Assembly: GCA_049890295.1 (NCBI GenBank)
Contig: JBMHBP010000002.1
Coordinates: forward strand, 170,208 to 234,207
DNA from: GCA-2862585 sp049890295
GTDB taxonomy: Bacteria > Bacteroidota > Bacteroidia > Flavobacteriales > UBA7312
Direction: 5' to 3'
Length of the DNA: 64,000 nucleotides
Numbering within the stretch: position 1 is the stretch's first letter; each line of letters begins with the position of its first letter. Position numbers and translations under genes: made by a program. The notes under the pieces are model-generated. The model was not told the origin of the DNA, searched no databases, and worked only from the letters and a program-made list of their open reading frames with translations. Below are positions 35,701-43,551 of the stretch, piece by piece.

Positions 35701-36306
35701 GGAGTCTTTGTCAGCAGAAAGATTTGAAATAGGTGGTGGAATAATATTAATACTCATATATGCTGTGTCTAAACCACAGAAACTGCTGTCTATCAACATT
35801 ACCTCATACGTTCCAACTCCAGGGTAGTTAATTTCAATGGGTAAGCTAGGCGGCCATGCTTGCCATCCGATAATTGAGTCATAGCCTAATCCCCAATAAT
35901 CCCCAAAATTCCAATATTCATAACGTTGAGAAATATTACCTTGTAAAATACAATTTCTATGTGTACTGTTGGTGTAACTAACCATTGTTTCTGGATAACA
36001 CAAGAAATTTTTTGAAGCTGAAATAGATGCGTCATCTATATCCCAAATTCTCAATGGATTAAAAGTGGCTAAACTTGGTCCGCCCTGAATGGTATTACAT
36101 TCATTCTCAGCAGTCAATGTGACTTGTGTAGCACAATTAATAGTGCCTTTTTCATATAAGTGTGAAATAGTAAGTCCAGCATTTGTATAATCATAAGTTT
36201 CGTTAGTAGACCCATCAAAAAAACTCCATATAAATACGGTATTTTCAGAAACATCAGTAGAAGAGTTTACAAATTCTAAAGAGCCTGGAGCACATGTATT
36301 TGTCAC
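32701..36306 (-). CDS. giant PKD-repeat surface protein with T9SS C-terminal domain, downstream fragment
   Basis: 1201 residues from a nominal GTG, but the frame stays open 13 codons further to an in-frame TAA at 36346-36348. It lacks a signal peptide, which the fragment just upstream (36346-36678) supplies in the same frame, so both are almost certainly one gene split by a nonsense codon. It holds at least eleven PKD-like repeats, recognised by W-x-(F/L)-G-(D/N) cores such as YEWDFGDGD, LTWDFGDGT and FIWDFGDNT. The C-terminal ~95 residues (PNSFTPNKNN ... IFKKWGERLF ... GWDGRHNG) are the gliding-motility-associated C-terminal domain used as a T9SS type B sorting signal. A likely cell-surface adhesin; whether it is expressed is uncertain. 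Confidence 0.85.
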   Translation of the reverse strand: MTNTCAPGSLEFVNSSTDVSENTVFIWSFFDGSTNETYDYTNAGLTISHLYEKGTINCATQVTLTAENECNTIQGGPSLATFNPLRIWDIDDASISASKNFLCYPETMVSYTNSTHRNCILQGNISQRYEYWNFGDYWGLGYDSIIGWQAWPPSLPIEINYPGVGTYEVMLIDSSFCGLDTAYMSINIIPPPISNLSADKDSICIGETITFQNLSSGIVNDYIWDMGNGNSWTQQWAGDISYTYNTAGTYEVLLIPQISGICRDTAKIEVYVSPIPSANFTIDNDSGCDSMSVNFTDNSSNDVIVWNWNFGNGNTSNLTIPETQDYSSIGTHWISLEVTNSSGCTNTFGDNIIIRESPKPSVTPTNVCVNELVNFEDLTQSIDNIVSWHWDLGNGTTSTLENPTHNFNSAGIFDIVLNVSTSYCNGTDTIEIQVDSMPSAHFITSEVEGCSPLEITFLNQSSSNAIYQTWKFSDTDISILENPTHTFVNNSINEIDYEVSLSVLTSAGCKDSSSLTVTVLPQPIASFYSNAIFDCAPLEVDFTNNSTNALNYEWDLGDNTNYTSTNVSHTFQNQSLLIETFQVSLIASNQSSCKDTSIQTIIAYPEPNFNFSTTPSSGCSPLEIHFPAVNGALIYEWDFGDGDSSSIQSPVHIYLNNSSNDLIYNVELIATSPFGCSDTTSHQINIFPSPTSNFTTSDSLGCSPLSVEVQNNSTESTNNVWNINSGTDTIINTNIFSVNLENNEGNIQTYELKLMTLNDYNCSDTSSKTINVFPSVTANFLADTAGCSPLDLQFYNFSQGINDLTWDFGDGTIINNGANYVNHIFTNNSPFDTTFNTSLIINSEYDCKDTTYKKIHIYPSPIAEFEVSPITQSLPNSTVIINNISNEGDWEYYWEFGDNSNSTVKQPNSHTYNSQGQYQIKLEINSQHNCNDSIYHWITILPNLPIANFLGSGEGCPPLTVQFENTSLHASNFIWDFGDNTYSGLEHPVKIYTNQGEYSVTLTVVNSDGNNSITKENIIKVYDSPTSLFAINKNNSTIETENLSELATDYFWDLGDSFTSNEFNLFHTYEFNGIYTINLIATNEFCSDTSYKTISISESSSGSVLIPNSFTPNKNNNTNNHTLDIGINDVLFPVILGAMDFKMDIFKKWGERLFSTSNQNIGWDGRHNGKLCQTDVYLYSIYVVFENNEERQIVGKITLVN

Positions 36307-36345
36307 TCCTCCAAAAGGAATTTGGATAGAAGCATTAGTAGGCTC

Positions 36346-36678
36346 TTATATAATTAACAGGCCACTTACTACGCATCCCATATCTGGTATATTTATTGTA
36401 ACTGTATAGTTTTGAACCGTAGATAAATATAAATGAGTTATTGGAGAATAAGCATCCCAATTTGTTCCAGACTCTATTGGACTTCCATCACCCCAATCAA
36501 TCGTATAATTTCCAATTATAGAATTAGTAAGTAGAAATAAAGTATAATCACTACCACTGCAATTAACCCACTTAGGGTTAGGACTTAAATTACCATCTTG
36601 ATCATAAAAATTTGGACATTGAGAATAACTAACGACGACACAGCTGTGTAGCAATATAAAGAGTAGGGTAAGTTTCAT
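36346..36678 (-). CDS. N-terminal fragment of the PKD-repeat surface protein
   Basis: 110 residues with a signal peptide (MKLTLLFILLHSCVVVSYSQ) and one PKD-like segment with IDWGDGSPIES near 60-70. It ends in an in-frame TAA. The next codons in the same frame (EPTNASIQIPFGG, then VTNTCAPGS) continue without another stop into the 1201-residue fragment. As a stand-alone product it would be an export signal with little else. A -7-like box AATATTTG (36683-36690, minus strand) ends 4 nt before the ATG. Confidence 0.75.
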   Translation of the reverse strand: MKLTLLFILLHSCVVVSYSQCPNFYDQDGNLSPNPKWVNCSGSDYTLFLLTNSIIGNYTIDWGDGSPIESGTNWDAYSPITHLYLSTVQNYTVTINIPDMGCVVSGLLII

Positions 36679-36756
36679 CAGGCAAATATTGTATCAAAAA
36701 GATGATAAAAAAATGGCTCACTTAAAACTATTTTACCGATAATATCAGTAAAGTGT

Positions 36757-36764
36757 TACATTTG
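36757..36764 (+). promoter_or_regulatory. -7 box of the glmM promoter
   Basis: TACATTTG, full match to TAnnTTTG, 18 nt before the glmM ATG. Confidence 0.5.
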
Positions 36765-36782
36765 TATTAAGAAAAATATCTT

Positions 36783-38177
36783 ATGTCATTAATTAAATCT
36801 ATTTCAGGAATTAGAGGCACTATTGGAGGTAGTGTAGGAGAAGGTTTAACACCAATTGATACTGTACGATTTTCAGCTGCCTTTGGAACGTGGGTGAAAA
36901 CTAATTCAAGTCAATCAAAAACTAAAATTGTAGTTGGTAGAGATGCTAGAATTTCAGGAGAAATGATTAGAGATTTAGTGGTCAGTACGCTGAGAGCATT
37001 GGGAATAGATGTTATAGATTTAGGTTTGTCTACAACACCAACTGTAGAGCTAGCTGTGCAGTTTGAAGGGGCAAGTGGTGGAATCATACTTACTGCAAGT
37101 CACAACCCCAAACAGTGGAATGCTCTAAAATTATTAAATCACAAAGGAGAATTTATAAATGCAAAGGATGGGGCTGAGGTACTTGATATTGCTGAATCTG
37201 ATAATTATATTTTTTCTGATATAGATAATTTAGGCAATTATTTCTGTGATGAAAGCTACATTACTAAACATATAGATAGTATTCTAAATTTAAGTTACGT
37301 TAATGTAAAAGCGATTAAGCAAGCTAAATTTAAAGTTGTGATTGATGCTGTAAATTCTACTGGAGGAATTGCTATTCCCCAGCTTCTAGATGCACTGGGT
37401 GTCAAATATATCCCGCTATATTGTGAGCCTACTGGGCATTTCCCCCACAACCCTGAGCCTCTGGCAGAGCATTTGACAGAAATTTCTAAAGTAGTAAGTG
37501 AACAATCGGCTGACTTAGGGATTGTTGTTGATCCCGATGTTGATCGTTTAGCATTAGTAAATGAAGATGGTAGCATGTTTGGTGAAGAATATACATTAGT
37601 GGCTGTAGCAGATTATATCTTGTCAAAAGAAAAAGGTAATACGGTATCAAATCTATCGTCTTCTAGAGCTTTGAAAGATATTACTGAATTTCATGGTGGA
37701 AGTTATTTTTCTTCGGCAGTGGGCGAGGTTAATGTCGTAGATAAAATGAAATCTTCTAATGCCGTTATAGGTGGAGAAGGTAATGGGGGGATAATCTATC
37801 CGAAGTCTCATTATGGTAGAGATTCCTTAGTTGGTATAGCGTTATTCTTATCGCATTTAGCAGAAAAGAATATGAAATGTTCCCAGCTTCGAGCCACTTA
37901 CCCTAATTATTTTATGTCCAAAAATAAAATTGAATTAACCCCGTCTATTGACGTAGATGAAATACTCCATAAGATCAAAGAAAATTACCAAAACGAAAAA
38001 GTTTCAACCATTGATGGAGTCAAAATAGATTTTGCTGATGAGTGGGTGCACTTAAGAAAATCAAATACAGAGCCAATAATCAGAATTTATACCGAAAGTA
38101 AAAATAAAGATTCTGCACAACGTTTAGCCAATCGTTTTGTTAATGAAATATATGAACTAACCTCCCTTAAATCATGA
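36783..38177 (+). CDS. glmM: phosphoglucosamine mutase
   Basis: 464 residues of the phosphohexomutase family. GlmM converts glucosamine-6-phosphate to glucosamine-1-phosphate for UDP-GlcNAc, needed for peptidoglycan and lipid A. The phosphoserine loop TASHNP is at 104-109 (Ser106) and the metal loop DPDVDR near 249-254. Close phosphomannomutases share these motifs, so the exact sugar is inferred. It overlaps the cysteine desulfurase gene by 4 nt (ATGA). Confidence 0.87.
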   Translation: MSLIKSISGIRGTIGGSVGEGLTPIDTVRFSAAFGTWVKTNSSQSKTKIVVGRDARISGEMIRDLVVSTLRALGIDVIDLGLSTTPTVELAVQFEGASGGIILTASHNPKQWNALKLLNHKGEFINAKDGAEVLDIAESDNYIFSDIDNLGNYFCDESYITKHIDSILNLSYVNVKAIKQAKFKVVIDAVNSTGGIAIPQLLDALGVKYIPLYCEPTGHFPHNPEPLAEHLTEISKVVSEQSADLGIVVDPDVDRLALVNEDGSMFGEEYTLVAVADYILSKEKGNTVSNLSSSRALKDITEFHGGSYFSSAVGEVNVVDKMKSSNAVIGGEGNGGIIYPKSHYGRDSLVGIALFLSHLAEKNMKCSQLRATYPNYFMSKNKIELTPSIDVDEILHKIKENYQNEKVSTIDGVKIDFADEWVHLRKSNTEPIIRIYTESKNKDSAQRLANRFVNEIYELTSLKS

Positions 38178-39304
38178 AAGTTTACCTTGATAATGCAGCC
38201 ACAACGCCTATTGACCCAGAAGTATTAGATGAAATGCTACCCTTATTAGAATTCGGATTTGGAAACCCTTCTTCCATTCATTCTTTTGGTAGGGAATCAC
38301 GTTCAGTAATTGAAAAATCAAGAAAAAATGTTGCCAAACATCTGAACTGCACTCCTGGAGAAATATTTTTTACTTCAGGTGGTACTGAAGCTGATAATAT
38401 GGCTATACATTGTGGGATGTTAGATTTAGGCATAAATCACGCTATAACTTCTAAAGTAGAACACCATGCTGTTGGTCATACACTAGAAAATTTAGCTCAA
38501 AAAGGTTTAATCAAATTATCATACGTTGAATTAGATGAAAAGGGAAACGTTGATTTAAAACATTTGGAACAATTACTTAGCGATAATCAGCGATCATTTG
38601 TTTCTTTAATGCACGGAAATAATGAAATTGGCAATCTTCTGCCAATAGAAACCGTTGGAGATATTTGTAAACGACATAAGGCTATTTTCCACTCAGATAC
38701 TGTACAGACAATGGCTCATTATACTTTTGACCTTGAATTACTTCATGTACATTTTATTACTGGAGCAGCTCACAAATTTCATGGTCCAAAGGGAAATGGC
38801 TTTTTATATGTAAACAAAGATATTTCAATAAAACCTCTGATACATGGAGGCTCACAAGAAAGAAATATGCGAGCTGGAACTGAAAATGTCTATGGTATTG
38901 CAGCTCTGTCAAAAGCTATGGATATATCTTACAAAGATTTAGCTGATCATAAACTTCATATAGAGTCTTTAAAAACACGATTCATAGAGGGCTTAAAGTC
39001 AAATATTCCTGGTGTAGAATTTAATGGTGAAAGTGCCAATTTAGATAACTCTTTATACACTGTGCTAAATGTGCTATTTCCACCGACAGAAATGGCCGAG
39101 ATGCTGTTTTACAATTTAGACATTCTAGGTATTGCTACCTCAGGAGGTAGTGCCTGTTCATCAGGTAGTAATGTTGGTTCACATGTTCTCAGGAATATTG
39201 GTGTAGACATGACTAGACCATCCTTAAGATTTTCATTTAGTAAATTCAATACTGAAGAAGAAATTGACTATACGATAAATCAATTATACTCTTTGTTTAA
39301 TTGA
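38174..39304 (+). CDS. cysteine desulfurase (NifS/IscS type)
   Basis: 376 residues, PLP enzyme that takes sulfur from cysteine for Fe-S clusters and thiolated tRNAs. The PLP lysine is at about 201 (AAHKFHGPKG), EHHAV near 96-100, and the sulfur-carrying cysteine at about 328 in GGSACSSGS, the arrangement of class I enzymes. Whether it serves Fe-S assembly or tRNA thiolation cannot be told. Its last 25 nt overlap the end of the convergent GT2 gene. Confidence 0.92.
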   Translation: MKVYLDNAATTPIDPEVLDEMLPLLEFGFGNPSSIHSFGRESRSVIEKSRKNVAKHLNCTPGEIFFTSGGTEADNMAIHCGMLDLGINHAITSKVEHHAVGHTLENLAQKGLIKLSYVELDEKGNVDLKHLEQLLSDNQRSFVSLMHGNNEIGNLLPIETVGDICKRHKAIFHSDTVQTMAHYTFDLELLHVHFITGAAHKFHGPKGNGFLYVNKDISIKPLIHGGSQERNMRAGTENVYGIAALSKAMDISYKDLADHKLHIESLKTRFIEGLKSNIPGVEFNGESANLDNSLYTVLNVLFPPTEMAEMLFYNLDILGIATSGGSACSSGSNVGSHVLRNIGVDMTRPSLRFSFSKFNTEEEIDYTINQLYSLFN

Positions 39305-40290
39305 TCAAATGCTTTGTTCTTTTTTATAAAATAAGAATATACGATACTAAAGGAAGGTAATTCAACCTTGTAGTTTTTAGGTCTTTTTTTCTTAAAATTT
39401 ACAAGCATCAAGTAGTAGTCAAAGTGTGCCTTTCCTATTGCTAAAATATGTTGTGGTTTCCCATTTAATATGTGCTTGATAGAAGATATACCATCTAGCA
39501 ACATTCTGGTAAATATAATTCTAAATCTATTTTTGGGTTTTAGATTTTTATAAAGCATTAAAATATTGTTTCGATAATTAAGGTAGGTTTTAAAAAAACT
39601 ACCATTTTCAAGTGTGCCACCACCAACATGATAAACGGTAGATTGTGGAATACACATAATTTTATAGCCTTTATTTTTCATTTTCCAACATAAATCAATT
39701 TCTTCCATGTGTGCAAAAAAGTCCCAATCAAATCCGCCTACCTCATAAAATGAGGATGCACGCAAAAACAAACATGCTCCACTTGCCCAAAATATTTCTT
39801 GTGGTTTATCATACTGCCCATTATCCTTTTCAACAGTATCAAATATTCGTCCTCTACAATAAGGGTAACCATATTTATCCAGGTATCCTCCACAAGCTCC
39901 AGCGTATTCAAAAAAGTCTTTATTATCGTATTGTTTGATTTTAGGTTGACATGCTGCTATGGATTTATCGTTCTCCATGCTATCAATAATAGGTGTAATC
40001 CAATTTTCACTCACCTCAACATCTGAGTTTAAAAGTATATAATAGTCGGCAGAAATCTGTTGAAGAGCATAATTGTATCCTGATGCATAACCTTCATTTT
40101 TTTTGTTTTTTACAATTGAGACAGAGGGGAAGTGATCTTCAATGTATTGAATTGAATCATCATTTGAAGCATTATCAGCAACATATATTTCTGCTGATGG
40201 GCTATTTATGACTACATTATTTAAAAACTTTTTTAACCAATGAATGCCATTATAGTTAAGTATAACAACTGCTACTTTTGGTGTTTCCAT
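39280..40290 (-). CDS. glycosyltransferase family 2
   Basis: 336 residues with a GT-A catalytic domain: VVILNYNGIHWL at about 8-19, ADNASNDDS, LLNSDVEV with the metal-binding Asp, and a later GGFDWDFFAHMEEIDLCWK acceptor-side motif. It probably adds a sugar to a lipid-linked or capsular glycan at the membrane face. Donor and acceptor are unknown. It overlaps the upstream acyltransferase by 19 nt and forms an envelope operon with it and the GWxTD gene. Confidence 0.88.
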   Translation of the reverse strand: METPKVAVVILNYNGIHWLKKFLNNVVINSPSAEIYVADNASNDDSIQYIEDHFPSVSIVKNKKNEGYASGYNYALQQISADYYILLNSDVEVSENWITPIIDSMENDKSIAACQPKIKQYDNKDFFEYAGACGGYLDKYGYPYCRGRIFDTVEKDNGQYDKPQEIFWASGACLFLRASSFYEVGGFDWDFFAHMEEIDLCWKMKNKGYKIMCIPQSTVYHVGGGTLENGSFFKTYLNYRNNILMLYKNLKPKNRFRIIFTRMLLDGISSIKHILNGKPQHILAIGKAHFDYYLMLVNFKKKRPKNYKVELPSFSIVYSYFIKKNKAFDQLNKEYN

Positions 40291-41123
40291 CTTCTATGTG
40301 ACCACAACCAATAGGCTGGGTGTTTTTTTATATTATTTTCTAGCTGTTGGGAATATAAGTTTGTGATTTCCTTTTGAGAATATTGATTCGGTGTATCAGT
40401 TATGAGCTCAAAACGAATTTCATAATTTGAATGACTTTTTGGGATTATATTAGCATAAAAAACCGGACAATTTAGCTTTTTCGCTAAGCGTTCAGCCCCT
40501 AAAAATACGGGAGTTTTTTGATTTAGAAAATTAATCCAATAGTTAAGTTCATCAGCCGATGGCGTTTGATCTCCTACTATACCTATTAATCGTGGTCTGT
40601 TACCCTTTTTAAGAAGATAGCGTAGGCTTTCCTTCATACTTAAAAGTGTGGCACCAAACTGTGATCTAACCATTTTAATTTTATTATTCCAAAAGGGTGA
40701 AGAAAGCGGTTTATAAATACCTACCATTTCAGCCTTAAAATGTAACGAAGCAGCTAAAAAAGCCCATTCCCAATTACCATAATGTCCAAGTACAACAATA
40801 ATATCTTTTTGTTGTTTTAAATAGTCAATTACAGTGTCATCGTTTTTGAAGGTTATTCGTTTTTTAATAAGATTTTCACTTAGCCCAAATAATTTTATGC
40901 ATTCCGCAAGTAAATGCCCAAAATAATTGTAGAATCTAGTTTTAATGATAGTTCTTTCCTGTTGGGATTTATTTGGAAATACCATCTTTAAATTGTTTTC
41001 AATTGTATGTTTTCTATAGGAAAATAGTTTGAGTAGAAAGGCTAACTTTTTCCCAATACTATTTATAGCAAACATTGGTAATAAAGCATACGCTTTCAAT
41101 ATATAATAAAGGATATAGTTCAA
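40272..41123 (-). CDS. LpxL/HtrB-type lipid A acyltransferase family protein
   Basis: About 283 residues of the lysophospholipid acyltransferase superfamily. The H-x4-E catalytic box is in LGHYGNWEW, followed by GIYKPL. A membrane helix (NYILYYILKAYALLP) is where the family usually begins. The family adds secondary acyl chains to lipid A. The start is unsure: TTG at 41123 fits the family and follows the GWxTD stop by 1 nt; ATG at 41183 or TTG at 41198 would overlap GWxTD by 59-74 nt. Confidence 0.8.
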   Translation of the reverse strand: MNYILYYILKAYALLPMFAINSIGKKLAFLLKLFSYRKHTIENNLKMVFPNKSQQERTIIKTRFYNYFGHLLAECIKLFGLSENLIKKRITFKNDDTVIDYLKQQKDIIVVLGHYGNWEWAFLAASLHFKAEMVGIYKPLSSPFWNNKIKMVRSQFGATLLSMKESLRYLLKKGNRPRLIGIVGDQTPSADELNYWINFLNQKTPVFLGAERLAKKLNCPVFYANIIPKSHSNYEIRFELITDTPNQYSQKEITNLYSQQLENNIKKHPAYWLWSHRRWKHQK

Positions 41124-41124
41124 T

Positions 41125-42522
41125 TTAATTTGGTGTTTGGAAATAGTCAAACGGTGATTGTTTTCCAATTTCTCCAGAATCATAATAATTACCCTCAAAT
41201 CTATTTAACCAATCTAGATCAGTTATTTCACCTTGTTTGTTAGAGTAAACTAATCGGTATTCATTAGGCATATTTTTATTACTGAAAACAAATTTTATAT
41301 TCCGTTCAGATTCTATTTCGTAGTAATGCCATACTTCAAAAGGTTCAAATTGATTTGGAAAAACTTCTTGAGTCATTGAGTTTGGACTACCATAGGCTAA
41401 GTATATTCTACCTCTATCGGTCATAAACCCTTTAAATAATCCATTACTAAAAGATTTGTTTACGGTTTTTATCTGTTTCAGGTAATTTTTCCATTCATTT
41501 TCTGTATCAAACGGATTTCTTTTTTTCCAAAACGCATAGAAATAGTTTTGCATCATTTCTAAATCGTCATAATCTAATTGATAAGTAGTGAAATTGTCTT
41601 CAGAGGTTGATTGGATTGGGTATAAATACTGAATAAAAGTTTTTAAACTATCTTTATTTTTGATATTTGACACGAAGGTATTGTCGAACTGATTGTCATC
41701 TTCCATTACTTTGTTATTCAAATTGAAGAATACTTTTTTCTTGGAGCTAATAATTTCGTTGATAGAATTGATTGCAACTGCTTCTAAATAATATGTACCA
41801 CTACTCACATCTGATAAAGAGAAACTCCCCAATAAGGGTGAATTGTTTCCTTCTGACTTTTTTGAAATAGCAAAGTTTTTGACGACCTCATTTGTAGCTT
41901 GAGACATTAGTTTTACTTGCAATAAAACTTGTTCTGAAAAGTCTGAGTAATATTCAATATAGAATATGATTTTATCGTTTTCTTGATTGTAAAAATTTGA
42001 AATAAAAGGGACCAGGTCGTAACCTGATTTTGAAATTATAGTTTTATTAGAACTTTCAGTATAACTTTCAACCAATTGAATATCGGAAAATCCAATGTCG
42101 GTTGATACTATAAAATCTTCTTCATAGCTTAAATTTTTAGAACTGTCATTAGGGCTTTCAATAGTTAGCTTTAGTGTATATGTGCCATCATCTAGAACGT
42201 ATCGTTGTTGATCAACAAAAACAAAGGAAATTTCGGAAGTGTCATTCACTTCAGGGCTATTTAAATTGTACTTGTCGGCTTTATAAATAGCATTATCAGA
42301 AATAAATTGAATACTAATTGTCGCTGAACTCTGATAGTTACCATTATTATTCATTATATAATCAGAGCTTGCTGAATTTATAGCTAGGTAGGTTTCGATG
42401 TAGGTTTTTCCATCTGATTGAAATTTAGCAAAATCAAACTGAGCCTGAATAGATTGTGAAAACAGAGAATTAGAAAAAAAATAACAAATGAAGAATAAAA
42501 AATAAAATCCTAACTTAAACAT
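41125..42522 (-). CDS. GWxTD domain-containing protein
   Basis: 465 residues with a signal peptide (MFKLGFYFLFFICYFFSNSLFSQ), so exported. The C-terminal ~110 residues match the GWxTD domain, with GRIYLAYGSP and FEVWHYY. The name-giving motif is varied here: GFMTDRGRIYLAYG instead of GWxTDRG. The family is common in Bacteroidota and its function is unknown. It heads the operon with the acyltransferase and GT2 genes, which suggests a role in the outer envelope. Confidence 0.85.
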   Translation of the reverse strand: MFKLGFYFLFFICYFFSNSLFSQSIQAQFDFAKFQSDGKTYIETYLAINSASSDYIMNNNGNYQSSATISIQFISDNAIYKADKYNLNSPEVNDTSEISFVFVDQQRYVLDDGTYTLKLTIESPNDSSKNLSYEEDFIVSTDIGFSDIQLVESYTESSNKTIISKSGYDLVPFISNFYNQENDKIIFYIEYYSDFSEQVLLQVKLMSQATNEVVKNFAISKKSEGNNSPLLGSFSLSDVSSGTYYLEAVAINSINEIISSKKKVFFNLNNKVMEDDNQFDNTFVSNIKNKDSLKTFIQYLYPIQSTSEDNFTTYQLDYDDLEMMQNYFYAFWKKRNPFDTENEWKNYLKQIKTVNKSFSNGLFKGFMTDRGRIYLAYGSPNSMTQEVFPNQFEPFEVWHYYEIESERNIKFVFSNKNMPNEYRLVYSNKQGEITDLDWLNRFEGNYYDSGEIGKQSPFDYFQTPN

Positions 42523-42612
42523 AAAAAGTAGTTGTATATATATTAGCTAAATTACTAAATATTAATCAGTAATAATTTGTCATTTTATATATGTTAAAAC
42601 TAAAAAAAAGTT

Positions 42613-42620
42613 TACTTTTG
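42613..42620 (+). promoter_or_regulatory. -7 box of the tRNA-Ser promoter
   Basis: TACTTTTG, full TAnnTTTG match, 9 nt before the mature 5' end of tRNA-Ser. No good -33 box at 19 nt spacing. Confidence 0.55.
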
Positions 42621-42629
42621 ACGTCCTCG

Positions 42630-42714
42630 GGAGAGATGGCAGAGTGGTCGAATGCGGTGGTCTTGAAAACCATTGTACAGCAATGTACCGGGGGTTCGAA
42701 TCCCTCTCTCTCCG
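42630..42714 (+). tRNA. tRNA-Ser (anticodon TGA)
   Basis: 85 nt. The acceptor stem GGAGAGA pairs with TCTCTCC, discriminator G. The anticodon TGA lies at 42664-42666 in loop CTTGAAA. A long variable arm (GTACAGCAATGTAC) marks a type II tRNA, and the T-loop GTTCGAATC is normal. CCA is not encoded. Confidence 0.95.
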
Positions 42715-42728
42715 CAGAATTTTAAATA

Positions 42729-42758
42729 TCCTCTTGATTTTTTCAAGGGGATTTTTTT
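42729..42758 (+). terminator. intrinsic terminator after tRNA-Ser
   Basis: Stem TCCTCTTGA/TCAAGGGGA (one G-T pair) with a 5-nt loop, followed by seven T. Confidence 0.8.
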
Positions 42759-43035
42759 ATTCCTCCGTTAAAAAATCTAAATAATTGGTTTGAATTCATT
42801 TCAGAATCAATATTATAACTTAAATCAAATTATCGGTGTGTTATCGATTAATAATAGGTATAATGATAAAATATACAGCTATAAAACTAATTAATATGTT
42901 AAGAATTTGCTTTATTGGAATGATCTAATATGTAATAATTGATTTTTATTTTTGACTAAAAAGGGAACCAAAGAAAGTATCAGAAGAACTTATGAGTTTT
43001 AGGCTTATTAGAAGTGTAGTATAATTTTACTCAAT
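42759..43035. other. AT-rich intergenic stretch without a recognisable gene
   Basis: Between the tRNA-Ser terminator and the end of ribH nothing is supported beyond tiny open frames of about ten codons (for example from 42896 and 42991). No repeats, hairpins or tRNA-like folds stood out. Confidence 0.6.
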
Positions 43036-43521
43036 TTATTTTTTCTTAAGATGTACCATTTTAATTGCAGTAATGGCCGATTCAATTCCTTTATTGCCAT
43101 GTTTACCACCAGAACGATCAATAGCTTGTTGTAAAATATTATCGGTTAAAACACCAAAAATGACTGGAGTATTGTATTTTAAACCAACAGACATAATTCC
43201 CGAGGCTGTTGTTTGACACACATAATCGAAATGCTTAGTTTCTCCCTGAATAACACTCCCTAAACAAATAACTGCATCTACCTTTTCAGATTCAATTAAA
43301 AACTGAGCACCAAGAGCTAATTCAAAACTTCCTGGAACATTATATCTGAGGATATTTTTCTTTTCACAACCACATTCGATTAGTGTATTTTCTGCACCAT
43401 CAAATAAACTTTCTGTAATTGTTTCGTTCCACTCAGCTACAACAATACCAAATTTTAACCCCTTGGCTGAAGGGATTTCATTAAGCTTATAACTTGAGAG
43501 GTTTTTATTTTCTGTTGCCAT
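43036..43521 (-). CDS. ribH: 6,7-dimethyl-8-ribityllumazine synthase
   Basis: 161 residues from the ATG at 43521 (MATENKNLS); the open frame reaches 43536 but the shorter start fits better. It condenses 3,4-dihydroxybutanone phosphate with the pyrimidine intermediate in the penultimate step of riboflavin synthesis. Motifs: VVAEWNETIT (about 27-36), VPGSFELALGAQ, GSVIQGETKHFDYV with the catalytic His, and GGKHGNKG. A terminator hairpin of the upstream gene ends at its start codon. Confidence 0.94.
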   Translation of the reverse strand: MATENKNLSSYKLNEIPSAKGLKFGIVVAEWNETITESLFDGAENTLIECGCEKKNILRYNVPGSFELALGAQFLIESEKVDAVICLGSVIQGETKHFDYVCQTTASGIMSVGLKYNTPVIFGVLTDNILQQAIDRSGGKHGNKGIESAITAIKMVHLKKK

Positions 43522-43545
43522 AAAAAAAGCTCGCAAAAGCGAGCT
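43522..43545 (-). terminator. intrinsic terminator abutting the ribH start codon
   Basis: On the minus strand AGCTCGC/GCGAGCT with a 4-nt loop and a T7 run that ends directly at the ribH ATG. It terminates the TPR gene or modulates readthrough into ribH. Confidence 0.8.
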
Positions 43546-43551
43546 ATTTAA

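Noticed and set aside
32701..36306. PKD repeats as a DNA-level tandem repeat or CRISPR-like array
   Set aside because: The repeats are clear only in protein; the DNA is well diverged and units differ in length.
36346..36348. Programmed recoding (selenocysteine or pyrrolysine) at the stop inside the PKD gene
   Set aside because: The codon is TAA, which neither system uses, and no SECIS-like structure was seen; mutation, sequencing error or plain readthrough are simpler.
42759..43035. Possible small RNA or short peptide gene between tRNA-Ser and ribH
   Set aside because: Only ten-codon frames and low-complexity AT-rich sequence; no convincing stem-loop plus promoter pair.
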